Origin: Lineus longissimus
Taxonomy: Eukaryota > Nemertea > Pilidiophora > Heteronemertea > Lineidae
Reading direction: 5' to 3'
DNA: 64,000 bases
NCBI RefSeq assembly: GCF_910592395.1
Contig: NC_088322.1
Span: 15,123,431 to 15,187,430 of the forward strand
Part shown: in pieces, positions 1 through 9,782 of the stretch
How positions within the stretch are numbered: the first letter of the stretch is position 1
Layout of the letters: every line of letters starts with the position of its first letter
Notes under the pieces: generated by a model
Told to the model about the DNA's origin: nothing
What the model saw: the letters and a program-made list of their open reading frames with translations, nothing else
Database searches by the model: none
Made by a program: the position numbers and the translations under genes

Positions 1-314
1 CTTTTTTGAAAACATATTGGAAAGTTCACATTCGATTTAGCTCAAGATTTTATCACTTTCCTCTTTAGAGATTCATTTCTGAAGATTTTACTAAGTAATC
101 GGTCGCTTCCTCATTCTCTGATCATTAGTTTGCTTTTAATACCCAATCACTCTGTGACTATGCTTGCCCGTAACCTCATAAAATGTGTCCTAGTCATCCT
201 CAGATTCACCACAAGCTTTTATGATGACATCCATTGACATTCGCGGTTAGCAATACATATTTACATGCATGGATGCCTTTCTTAACTATATAGTACCCTG
301 CTCCTTTATCTTAC
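1..314. other. no gene assigned; possible downstream intron of the death-domain gene
   Basis: No convincing exon was found here on either strand. The death-domain gene to the right runs leftwards and ends its third exon at a good donor at 314/315, so this stretch is probably intron or contains an unrecognised last exon. If that donor is not used, the reading frame runs on to a TAG at 286-288. Confidence 0.4.
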
Positions 315-1930
315 CTGCGGCCTTATGCAGCCTCATCCTCCTCAAAGCTATCACCAACTTCTCTGCAGATGCCCCCTTCTCATCTCGGTCATGCCAAGCC
401 CACAGGGTCTTCTCGACCAGGACTGTCATCTTCTGGCCAATACAAGACACTCTAAGGACTTCCTGGTCGTCCGGTGTCAGGCCAAGTTCCTTGGAGAGGC
501 TTTCCACTATGAGATGGTGATCAATGTACGTCGCGACAAGTTGGAAGATCTTCCGGAAAACTAAAAAAGCCGAGAAACTGCTCTGCATGACAGGGAATTT
601 CTCTCGGCGATTTCATTTTATGATTTATGGTCAAATTGGTTTAAACATAGAAAGCCTGGTTCCATCAGCAGTTTTCATTAGTGGTCATTTGTAACTACCG
701 AATTACTACCGGGACTAAGATAATAAAGTCGTGGCCGCAGCAGCAACCCAAAGTTAGCGGAAACTGCTCTTTTAGTGGATTAGGGCTTCCTCCCTCTTAT
801 CCTCGGCTTCATTCTTCGGAGCGGCTCCGCTCAACCCAACACCCGTTTCAACCCCAGAGCGTCTCAATGCCTATAAGCTGACCTACCTTCTTCCTTGTCT
901 CTGGCTTCATCTTTCATGACTGCCACATCCTCGGCCTGCTCCTCTTGTTCCCCGTCCTTCTTACCCTCTTCGCTCCCCCTCTGCTGGTCATCGGGCTCTT
1001 GTTCTCCATCGGGACTGAAATTGCAGCATGCTATCATTTCAGGAAATTAGTGTCGGGAATGTTACCCATTCTTTCATTTGAACTCTGTTACATGTAATTT
1101 CAAGTAAAATATTGAAAATCATGTAAGATGACATCTTACACCAAAAAGAAATATTTTCCAACCTCATTGGTTATTTGAAGTTTACTAAATGCTTACGACA
1201 ACTAATCGACCAATTAGGGAGGACAAATATTGAGTGAAAACTGTTCATTATTGTAATAATTCAATCGAAAGTGATTTGTTTTCGTTTTTGTTTAGGTTGG
1301 ATTAAATCACAAGTTTGCTTTGTCGAGTTTTGTGATCGTTGGTTTTGATCAAACACTGCAGTGGTGTGATGTTTTAAAATCTGTTCAGTACACAACTTGA
1401 ATATACACGATATTTGGGATTTAGTATATTCTTTGCCGCAAAATTTCGTTTTGCACTGACTTCGAATTGGATTACAAGGTTATGAATCGATTGGTCCGTT
1501 ATTTTAGCACCCGCTCTTGATTTATTTCAACAAATCTTACGAAAAGCAATTGGTTGGTAACGGTTATTAAAAAAAACAACATCGATGACTTGATGATGGA
1601 ATGTGCCCTATGATATTTTCATGATGTTCGTTTTCTATCCAATGAAATTGTCTCCCGGAATGGGTTACCTTTCATATTGCCAGACAGATTTCCCCCAAAT
1701 GAAATTGATTTTAGGTAGGGACAGCAGTACATGAGATACCGTGACCATCAGAGATCGTTATGGAAATCTGAAAGAACCTGATCGAGGGCGACCTCAGACA
1801 CTGCTAGATCGAAATATTCCCTACCAGAGAACAGCAACCCCTGGACGATTATAGTGAGAGAGACAGAGAGATCTGAAAAAGTACACAATATGAAAAACAA
1901 AACTTACCGATGCTCACTCGTCGCAGACAT
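315..1930 (-). CDS. death-domain adaptor-like protein, three exons, 3' end not found
   Basis: Three exons on the minus strand join with matching phases: 1908-1930 (ATG plus 7 codons and 2 nt, donor GTAAGT), 887-1014 (acceptor TTTCAG, donor GTAGGT) and 315-560 (acceptor TTTTTTAG, donor GTAAGA). They give 132 residues. Residues 9-50 are a Glu/Asp/Lys/Gln-rich, probably disordered linker. Residues 55-132 look like a death domain: helical heptads, an LGL turn at 76-78, the LWxW at 103-106, a Gly-Ala-Ser turn at 113-115 and a final helix LVIALRRM at 119-126. Death domains form homotypic complexes in apoptosis and innate immune signalling. No caspase, kinase or receptor domain is seen, so the rest of the protein or its partner lies outside. 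The exon phases are the strongest support; the domain call is from pattern only, and a DED or CARD relative is possible. Confidence 0.6.
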
Positions 1931-3359
1931 GCTGGCGTATCTATAATCCTTGCGTAAACCGACACACTGTAGTCCATGGAGATCGGGCCTAACTAAGTAT
2001 AGAACTCGAGTTGAGATTTGCTATTCATCGCGAGATTATACCCAAAGAAAACAAACCATTTGCCCAACGATCCGAGGAAACTAGACCAAGTTGTTTTCGT
2101 GTCCTTTGACCTATATGTTCATAATCCATTAAGAGAATTCCATATTGTTCAAGCTGATCTCCCGTTCCTTGAACAGTTAAAAAACCGTAGCATTAGTCTA
2201 CTTGTCGTCGTGATACACCGCCACGGTTACCATCATAATAGACTCCATGACGAACGATAATCAGAATAGAATCTTATCAGATAAAGTGGCCGTATCTACC
2301 ATTGGTGCAACTTAGTTTCTGTAAGTTACTGCACCTCTCCATGTTGATACCCGAGGCACTGCTGCACCAAACACTTGTTCAATCTATCAATAATAATTAA
2401 AGGAATTAGCAAAGAAACCCATCCAAGGGAATTTGTCCACATGACAAAACTATGATGGGGAGAAGCTTTGTTTTCTCGCAGGCCTAATGATTGCTCATTA
2501 TTGAGTACTAAAATATCCACTGTTCGATTGAATTTCGATAGAACATCTGTTGAAACCGACATGAATTGAACTCGTGATGAATGTTTCGATCATTAGTTTT
2601 GGGAGGGACTCAGGGCGTCGTTTATTTCTTTTAATTAGTTAAGACAATTGTCAATAAATCGGTCCGTCTTGTCATTCATGTAACTACCCTCGGTATTTCT
2701 TGATATCATAAGGAAGGAGGGACTCAATAGTTCAACATCCTCGATATCCTGATTAAGACAAAACGACAGCAAAACTTGAACAAGTCCCGGGCAAATTAAT
2801 TAGGCACACAGAACCAACATTCGATATTTATGACTCTTGAAAATGGCGAAGTTAGGTGCACTCTGAAAAAATAGTGCGGCTTGTCTCATTGGTTCATTGA
2901 TATCGCATGGTTTGTAACAGGTTATTCTTATTGGTTGTATGTGATTTCTTGATGATGACGTAGTATCCGTGGTACATATAAAAAAACTGAGCTGAAAAGA
3001 GGCCGTCGTAGATGAGTCTTGATATACGTTGAGCTAGGAAAGAAGCTGATGCCATTTTGGCGGATGACCGACGCCTCTCTGATGTCATTCTGGTTTAGAA
3101 TGAAAGGTCTCCGAATCTTGGAACAAGAAAGCGCCGCGCTGTTATGCCATTATTCTCACTGAGCAATAAGCAAGAAACTTTCAAAAGGAAGTGTGATATG
3201 ATGTGGGACTTTCAACAGCAACTCAGAATGCCACGATGTACCGCATTGACACCGATTTATGCATGAAGATCAGACTGCAAAATGAACGCGAACTAGTGGA
3301 AATTCTTGTCTGGCTTAACCGCTGGTATTCTATCTAGTGTGCCATAAACAAAATTCAAA
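1931..3359. other. intergenic region between two divergent genes
   Basis: This region separates the start of the minus-strand death-domain gene from the plus-strand GPCR and should hold both promoters. Only short ORFs occur, none with splice-site or motif support. A 64-codon minus-strand ORF at 2894-3088 begins with a basic stretch but ends in low-complexity sequence and is not called. The sequence is AT-rich, without a clear TATA box at a sensible distance. Confidence 0.4.
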
Positions 3360-4520
3360 ATGGTCGCGAGCGGAGTGTATCTACAGAATTGGTCACAGGA
3401 CGCGACGACTTACCTACCCGAGTTAGACACGGATGTAGCACTTCCTCACCCGAGTCCCACGGACCCGCAGTGGGTAAAGGACACGCTTTGGACGATCAGA
3501 TTTATCGGGGGGATCTTTAACTCTTACATCGAACTCGTTTTTCTCATTATGGGAATATTCGGCAACGTAATGAGCATGATTATCTTCACCAAGAAGCGCA
3601 GTAAAGACAACGCAAGTGCCACCTATCTGTTTTGCTTGGCTATATCCGATTGCACGTCGTTGATTTTCAACGCTCTGCCGATCTGGATCGAGAGGGGAAT
3701 TAAGAACATGTCTGGGGACCGAATCGTCATCAGGATGCAGACCTATAACGACATCAGCTGTAAGTTCTGCAGATATTTCTGGTTCATAAGTATCTGCATG
3801 TCATCTTGGATTATCATCACGTTCTCCTTGGAGAGGGTTATTGCAATTTGGATGCCCTTGAAACGAGTGTCGCTGATCACAGAATCGCGGAGAAGAAAAG
3901 CTATTGGCATTCTGTTGTGCATCGCTTTGATTGTATCCATCGATTCCGCTCTGATTAATGAAATCAAGATGACACCTATCGGAAAAGTGTGTAACATCGG
4001 GCGGAATGTTCACGTGGTGTTGATATTCATCTATCATATCTCGCTGATGGGTCTAACAATCGCGCTACCGCTGACCATGATCGTCTTTCTCAACATAGCT
4101 TTGATCTATGGCATTGTGAAATCTCGTGCCATGATCGCGACGAGTGGAAATAAGACGGACAGCGCAGAACGGAAGTGCGTCATCAATCTCGTTTGCTTAT
4201 CCACCTTGTTTTTGATCACGATGTCGCCATTTTTGACATTGTGGAGTTATTATTTGACGTGGAATACGCGAGGATTTCCCGGCTGGACCAGAGGAGAAAT
4301 CACCATTCTTTACCAATTGGCAATTTTGTCAGTTCACCCTACAACTATAAATTATTCGATGAATTTCGTCATTTATACGTGCAGTTTGAGTTTCTATCGG
4401 AAGGAGCTTGTGCGCATGATCACTTGTGGGAGGCTGATGAAGAAAAAGAAAAAGGCCGCGAATTCAATGGTTACTGGTGTGACAAGTGCTGGAATGAGCC
4501 AATCAGAAGCGACTATTTAA
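3360..4520 (+). CDS. single-exon class A (rhodopsin-like) GPCR, divergent member
   Basis: This 386-residue protein has seven hydrophobic segments (TM1 about 53-76, TM2 88-108, TM3 138-157, TM4 171-190, TM5 209-232, TM6 263-285, TM7 308-330). Class A marks are the GN pair in TM1, the SD in TM2, Cys134 at the top of TM3 with Cys201 in the second extracellular loop, ERV at 158-160 in place of DRY, and NFVIY at 325-329 in place of NPxxY. N10 in NWS is a possible glycosylation site. The C-tail has a five-lysine run near 371-375. It shares the ERV and NFVIY variants with the four downstream receptors but is far more diverged, so it is probably an older relative. The ligand is unknown; the family resembles invertebrate peptide receptors. 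The duplication breakpoint falls in its C-tail. Confidence 0.85.
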   Translation: MVASGVYLQNWSQDATTYLPELDTDVALPHPSPTDPQWVKDTLWTIRFIGGIFNSYIELVFLIMGIFGNVMSMIIFTKKRSKDNASATYLFCLAISDCTSLIFNALPIWIERGIKNMSGDRIVIRMQTYNDISCKFCRYFWFISICMSSWIIITFSLERVIAIWMPLKRVSLITESRRRKAIGILLCIALIVSIDSALINEIKMTPIGKVCNIGRNVHVVLIFIYHISLMGLTIALPLTMIVFLNIALIYGIVKSRAMIATSGNKTDSAERKCVINLVCLSTLFLITMSPFLTLWSYYLTWNTRGFPGWTRGEITILYQLAILSVHPTTINYSMNFVIYTCSLSFYRKELVRMITCGRLMKKKKKAANSMVTGVTSAGMSQSEATI

Positions 4521-5114
4521 CCACGTGACTTGTCTAACTTTGGCATGTCGAGATAGGTGTGTGCTTAACTTAGCGACAGCCACATCGAGATTCAAATATG
4601 AATGGACGATATAACCTGATACATTAACTGAAAATACCTCTTATGTTTTTCTGATGTAACTACAGGTGTTCTGTCCTACGTCGCGTCTTATAAAATCTAA
4701 AGGAAGATTAGTTCATAATTCATGATCAAACATCGAAATTTATTTTACCATTTTATTGCTATATTATCTTAAAGTCAATAAGCTTTGTTTTCGGTTGAGG
4801 CGAAAACCTTAAGGAAGGTCCTACAGGTCGGGCACAATTTCGTTTTGTGCTTGCGCTATCGATGTCCAAGACATCAGGCTATCTACGAAAGAGATGGTCT
4901 CTGACTATGCGTTGTATTCGCTTACCTCTAAATGTAGCTTAGGTTTTGATTCATAAAATTTTAATTCAAATTTATAAATTGCGAAGGTAGTTTGGATCAC
5001 GTGCCTACTACCATCTCTAAAGTATAGTTTAGCCTACTCAGATACTTTTAGCTTAGCTTTCGACAAAATAACTTTACAATACATCGCCAAGCTTTAAACG
5101 TATCTTAGAAAACT
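4521..5114. other. 3' flank of the divergent GPCR gene
   Basis: AT-rich non-coding sequence, presumably the 3' untranslated region and downstream flank of the GPCR ending at 4520. It is kept almost unchanged in copy B (29953-30546). No ORF or repeat of note. Confidence 0.5.
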
Positions 5115-5375
5115 CTACGGAATCGTCAATCGAATACCTAAAATTTTTGAAATAGTATTTGAATAAAGTGCTGTTTTTGGCAATACGACACTCATTTGTT
5201 CATTGGTCATCTTAAAGTATTGTAGGGGTGTCGGAGCCCCTCTTGTTTCTTTTCCTATGTCTGTATACAGTTTCTGGAAAGCTGGAGAGTCACGGAAAGC
5301 TGGAGAGTCACGGAAAGCTGGAGAGTCACGGAAAGCATGGGAATTTGAAATTTTTGACTGACTAAAGGATGCCAT
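5115..5375 (-). CDS. 86-codon ORF with a six-residue repeat, coding status uncertain
   Basis: This minus-strand ORF begins MASFSQSKIS and contains three copies of a Phe-Arg-Asp-Ser-Pro-Ala unit made by an 18 bp tandem repeat. The ORF is intact in both copies and the encoded proteins are identical; the only base difference seen (near 5360) is a silent Gln change. One silent change is too little to prove selection. No domain, signal peptide or membrane segment is visible. It could be an exon, a very short gene or chance. Confidence 0.25.
   Translation of the reverse strand: MASFSQSKISNSHAFRDSPAFRDSPAFRDSPAFQKLYTDIGKETRGAPTPLQYFKMTNEQMSVVLPKTALYSNTISKILGIRLTIP
5276..5329. repeat. 18 bp x 3 tandem repeat
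   Basis: Three perfect copies of GGAAAGCTGGAGAGTCAC are followed by a partial fourth. They keep the reading frame of the minus-strand ORF around them. The same three copies occur in copy B at 30708-30761. Confidence 0.9.
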
Positions 5376-5991
5376 CGCTCTTTTTGATGGTTTTTTTACT
5401 GTAGTTTTTGTCTACGTGTAAGGAATAAGGCTTCATTCCATGAATTCACAATGCACTCATCAAATTAAAGAGGATGCAATGTCAATGAGTACATACACAT
5501 AACATTTAAAAGAATAATCAGTCTCGAACTCCACAACCAAGTGCGAAAGAGCAAATAGTTCACAGGGTTGTATTTGTGGCAGTTAACGCCCCCTCGGTGT
5601 CGTCGAGAAAATTTGTTTATGACCAAAAAGCGTTAATACGATCCTGGTGGTGATTTACATTTCCGAAATTTCTGTCCGTCCGGCTTTTTGCGGTTAGATT
5701 AGACTATACCGCCTTTGAAGCTCTGTACTCGACTGTTTCCTTGAATTATGTCCGCAAATATTGTTCAAGTGCCACCTTCAGATTGGCACGTCGTGCAATC
5801 TGTTTTCGCAGATGTGATGCTAATGAAGTGGCCGACGTATACACACGCGATTGTCAGCTTTGCAATTCATTCATGGCCACGTCATCTTAAACCAGACATA
5901 GTCCTGCTTACTCTTATGATGTAAATTTATGAGCCAAATTTTAAACTTCCCTTTCTTCCCTGGCTTTACTTGAGCATGTAGTCCCGGGCCA

Positions 5992-6321
5992 TCAGATGCT
6001 CGGCTCCGGCAACTTCCGGTACGAAATAGCGTCACTTCCTTTCCCACCTCCACCTCCGCCCACGTGGTGCTCGGGAGGATTTGCGCAGTGAGTAACGGAA
6101 ACAGAGACGTTCATACACTCCATCGCCGCGCTCGAATCCGATTCGAACTTCATTTCCACCTTCGATATCTGCGAGTGGAAACTTGATCTCAACTCCGAAG
6201 GATCTCTGATGGAAGACATAGCTGTGTCGTGTATGAATGTTGTTTTTGTTGATACGAGGTGCTCCCTGCTGTCGCCGAAGGGGGAATTGGTCACGTCGAT
6301 GAAGGAACAAATTGCACCCAT
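5992..6321 (-). CDS. small protein with N-myristoylation-type start (copy A)
   Basis: The last exon of an apparent two-exon minus-strand gene. A non-coding first exon ends at a strong donor (GTAAGT) at 6477/6476. The acceptor, after a pyrimidine-rich TTCTTTCTCTATTCAG, lies at 6327/6326, and the ATG at 6321 follows at once. The 109-residue product begins MGAICS: Gly2 and Ser6 fit the N-myristoyltransferase pattern, and Cys5 could be palmitoylated, suggesting a membrane-attached cytosolic protein. It has no membrane segment, and a run of six glycines lies near the C-terminus. Against copy B there are three base changes in this ORF and all three are silent, which supports real coding. I do not recognise the family. 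The ORF continues upstream of the ATG only because the acceptor region happens to be open. Confidence 0.55.
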   Translation of the reverse strand: MGAICSFIDVTNSPFGDSREHLVSTKTTFIHDTAMSSIRDPSELRSSFHSQISKVEMKFESDSSAAMECMNVSVSVTHCANPPEHHVGGGGGGKGSDAISYRKLPEPSI

Positions 6322-6924
6322 TGAGTCTGAATAGAGAAAGAACATATCTAAAATTCCCTATGAATAACTTAAGTCTGGCATGTGGTGGTCAGTGTTAGCC
6401 CTCGACCCCCTTATAACAAAAAGAACACAACAGAAAAAACTGTGTTTGTTTCACCCAAGGTGCAAATGCAACTTACCTGTTGCTAAAGACACTCGTTTTC
6501 AAAGCAGAAAACTTGAATTAAGAGCCCTTTCTAGCCTGTGTCCTATCACGCAATGAGAGAAAATATCGTCGCAGAGGTGGTGGCGTAGTTGGTGCGGTAA
6601 CCTTGGTAACAAACGAACTGGGAAAAAAATCCGTTCCGTCACCTTCGCAGGAGGTGTTGATCTTCGTATGCTAATAACCTAGATACCTGCTGCGCGTGTA
6701 TATCAGTGATTGTCGATACAAAATGTTCGAAAGCTCATATGGACGAAATCGTGCCCCAGATGGCGGTAAATATCAAAATACTTATATCGAACTCGGTCTA
6801 CCTTACCACATTTGCGCGATACGCTACGGGAAAAATTAATATTTGTAGGCGTGGTCTTTTTTTCAGGATCCTTATATTCCCCCTTCCTTTGTGACAGTCA
6901 ATTTTGAATGCTTAGCGCTAGTCC

Positions 6925-7165
6925 TATTGTAAAGTGTCAGTTTTGCATGCTGACCTGAAATCTTATTCTAAGGTGCAGTCACTTATCATGCTGATCGCAT
7001 ATCTTATTCTAAGGTGCAGTAAATTTTACATGCTGACCCCAAATTCTATTCTAAGAGATGATTTGTACGCTGACCTCAAGTTATGCAAAATGTGCATACT
7101 TATCACTTATGCTATCACAAAGCAGCCAAATCTGAATGCTGATCACAAATCGTTTAAAAAAGTTG
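6925..7165. repeat. degenerate ~45-50 bp tandem array (copy A)
   Basis: Repeats of the type GCATGCTGACC...AAATCTTATTCTAAGGTGCAGT follow each other about four to five times with many differences. Copy B (32345-32625) has a similar array with an additional unit. A 91-codon ORF across the array (6934-7209) is a product of the repeat and is not called. The array lies upstream of the GPCR cluster; no function is evident. Confidence 0.6.
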
Positions 7166-7352
7166 TCGATGTCATAACAGGTTGTTTTCAACTTATCATT
7201 CTATTTTGAAACTGATGTTGAGCCGCTATATTTAGAGTTAATCCTTATATAGTGGTCCTAAAGCAGAGAAAACACACTTTAAACCACATTACGGGTTGGT
7301 TCAGTTATTCCGTTGATGCCATACTGGAACAGCTATACCTGGATTTGTGAAA

Positions 7353-7354
7353 AT
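7353..7354. other. empty target site of the Helitron
   Basis: Here copy A reads GTGAAAA|TTACAAT without interruption. In copy B the same A|T dinucleotide is split by the 6.9 kb Helitron at 32816-39690. Helitrons insert between A and T without target duplication, and this site shows exactly that. Confidence 0.85.
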
Positions 7355-7559
7355 TACAATACGAGCAGAGAGAATGAGACGACATCACGTTGACAGCGCA
7401 GAATATTCAGGTCCTGAAGTTAATAGTATTTATTGTACGACTTGCATCAATTCGATCGCAGGTGAAAAGTGACAGTCGACTAGTTTAACGCGAAACATAC
7501 CCTTTTACAAAAGTGAGAAGTTCTCTGCATTGAGCAAATGAAAAAACAAAGGAGCCGTC

Positions 7560-8690
7560 ATGACGACTTCGGTACTAAGACAATACGTAAGTGATTCAAG
7601 TCGTCACGAGTCAACACCACTCGCTGTGGAAATCTACAGTTTCATTCAAGGATACGTCATCCCTGTGATTCTTCTTATTGGTATCATGGGAAACGGCCTC
7701 TCCCTGTTAGTCTTCATCAGGACCAGGAAACGCGCCGATGCAGCAGTCCAGTACCTCAGCACCCTCGCAATCTCCGACACAGGGTTTATCATTTTCCTTG
7801 GATTGACGTACTGGATGACATATGGCCTTTCCTACGTGACTGGTGGTGCCCATTCGTATCAGCTGGTCACTCACTCGAATGCATCGTGTAAAATCATGGG
7901 GTTTCTAAGACACGTGTGGGAAATTGCTTCAGCGTGGGCTATAGTTGCTTTCACTTTAGAACGAGTTTACATCGTGTGGTTCCCTTTAAAACGGGCAGAC
8001 ATAACTACAAGAAAACGAACGGTTATAATAATGGCAATTTGGTCATTGTCTGCCTGTCTGAGTATCCATCGATTGGTTCTAAATCAAGTGTTCAGAGAAT
8101 CCTCTTCGGCGTCTTGCTCATACAATACCCCGCTGACAGTCACGTTTTCGATGCTTATGTACGACATTACCGTTTATAACTATCTTCCGTGCTTCCTCAT
8201 ATTTGTTGCGAATATTCTGATCCTCTGTGGGATACGACGGGCAACTGTATCGATGGATTCTAAAATTGTGAATTCGAGAAAACAAACAAATGATAGTCGT
8301 TTGATTGTGTCTCTGCTGTTTATCTCAACTCTGTATGTCGTGTTCATGACACCAGTGTCCGTGTCGGTCACGCACTATCTCCACTATTTAAAATCTACAG
8401 AAATCGTAGACCCGAAATATCTAAAACTTCTGTTCTACGTCTTAACGTATCTTGATCAGTTCAATTTGCTGAATTATTGCTTCAATTTCGTCATATATGG
8501 GTGTACCTTACCATTTTACCGGAAAGAAGTGTATAAAATGATGTCACTGCGCATGTGCACAGCTGTTGATAAAGTAAGAGGAGCAGCTACAAGGTCAACA
8601 ACAGTGGGGTCATTCGAAATTAGACGCAGGGACAAATTCCAACAATTTAACGACCAAGGTGACTCAACTTTGATGAATCAGTCAAAGTGA
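7560..8690 (+). CDS. single-exon class A GPCR 2 (copy A)
   Basis: A 376-residue seven-helix receptor. TM1 is at about 31-54 with the GN pair at 44-45, D73 lies in TM2, Cys110 at the start of TM3 can pair with Cys186 in the second extracellular loop, ERV is at 134-136, and NFVIY at 319-323 replaces NPxxY. The tail of about 45 residues is rich in Ser, Thr and Arg and could be a kinase and arrestin target. The start ATG is the first one; the N-terminus is short and has no signal peptide, as usual for class A. It is the first of three plus-strand paralogues spaced 0.8-1.1 kb apart. The type is close to invertebrate neuropeptide receptors, but ligand and G protein cannot be told. The copy B protein differs at about eleven residues and has one more. 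Confidence 0.9.
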   Translation: MTTSVLRQYVSDSSRHESTPLAVEIYSFIQGYVIPVILLIGIMGNGLSLLVFIRTRKRADAAVQYLSTLAISDTGFIIFLGLTYWMTYGLSYVTGGAHSYQLVTHSNASCKIMGFLRHVWEIASAWAIVAFTLERVYIVWFPLKRADITTRKRTVIIMAIWSLSACLSIHRLVLNQVFRESSSASCSYNTPLTVTFSMLMYDITVYNYLPCFLIFVANILILCGIRRATVSMDSKIVNSRKQTNDSRLIVSLLFISTLYVVFMTPVSVSVTHYLHYLKSTEIVDPKYLKLLFYVLTYLDQFNLLNYCFNFVIYGCTLPFYRKEVYKMMSLRMCTAVDKVRGAATRSTTVGSFEIRRRDKFQQFNDQGDSTLMNQSK

Positions 8691-9782
8691 CAGCGGATAA
8701 AATGTGTGAAACCATGTATTTTCTCACCTATCTCCCGCCCGTCCCCTACACACACACGGGAACGCCCGCTTTTGCAAACGGGCCTCCAATTTACCCTTCG
8801 TTGGTTACGTAAGGGTAAATGCCAGTCGATTTACGCTTCTCGGGGGCACAAGGTGTTATTAAGTAAGACTGGGCAGACCAAGACTATGCTGGTTGGTTAG
8901 CACGTGACACTAGTGAGATTCGGGCGAGTAGGAACTACGTAACTGTATGCATTACTTAGGCGCAACACCTATTTCTTTCACCTTTTCTATCCTGTTGATT
9001 TCAGAGGTGTTTTCCCCAATCTCTACACTACCATTATTTTGCAAGAATGTCATAATGGCAAGGAAGGGACGGGAAAGGTGCATTGACTGCGCTGCAGTCT
9101 TTTTAAGCTGACCTCCGCTGTGTAATGCTCCATTCATTATATGTAATTCATTGCTCCATTCGACTTCGTGTGAAAGTAGTACAAAACATCAGTCTATTTT
9201 AGAGCAGATGGAAAAAAGTGTCTCCCTGTAGTCGTATATAGTTTTGATAAATAAAGCAGGCGGTAATACAGCACACCATAACAAGTTGGTTCTATTTATT
9301 GGTTCTATGTATATGTTGGCAGAGGATGCCTAACTGAATGTCTAATGCTGACAAGAGTGAAGGTTAACAGATTAAGGGAACAAGCGCAGACCAAAAGATC
9401 TTCCATGTTGCGAGGCAGGATAGTCTTATTGAGAAGGCACCATTTTCAGTCCCTGTTCTTCAACACAGTTATCTATGATTTTTACTTAAATACGATTTCA
9501 CTTAAAATATGCCCGATGGAGATTGAAATATACAGTAGGTATGCTTAGTACTTGGGCAAATCAAATCACTCTCACATAATGTCGAACCTTGGTTCTCCCA
9601 TAACTATGGATATGGTATTCGGGACTAATAAGAGCACTAAATTTTACGCAGGAGTGCATCTAAATGTGTCTGTCATCAAAACATGTTGTGACGTCTGTTG
9701 TTGATACTCTGTTTCTCAATATCATAAAGCTACAGGCTTGTATCGTTTCTATGTAACCAAAGCAACGAAGGAACAAGTCAAC
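8691..9782. other. intergenic spacer between GPCR 2 and GPCR 3
   Basis: Non-coding, with the presumed 3' end of GPCR 2 and the promoter of GPCR 3. At 8799-8802 the sequence CCAATTTACCC is the empty target site for the 189 bp MITE found in copy B. No ORF is supported; the short ORFs here do not keep frame in copy B. Confidence 0.5.

Noticed and set aside
5992-6310. 92-codon ORF in another frame (6032-6310 and 31464-31742)
   Set aside because: It overlaps the myristoylation-type gene; its protein changes between the copies while the other frame changes only silently.
9738-9782. Longer N-terminus of GPCR 3 from a TTG
   Set aside because: TTG is not an expected start in animals, and a 6 bp difference between the copies lies in this part; the ATG at 9783 is better.
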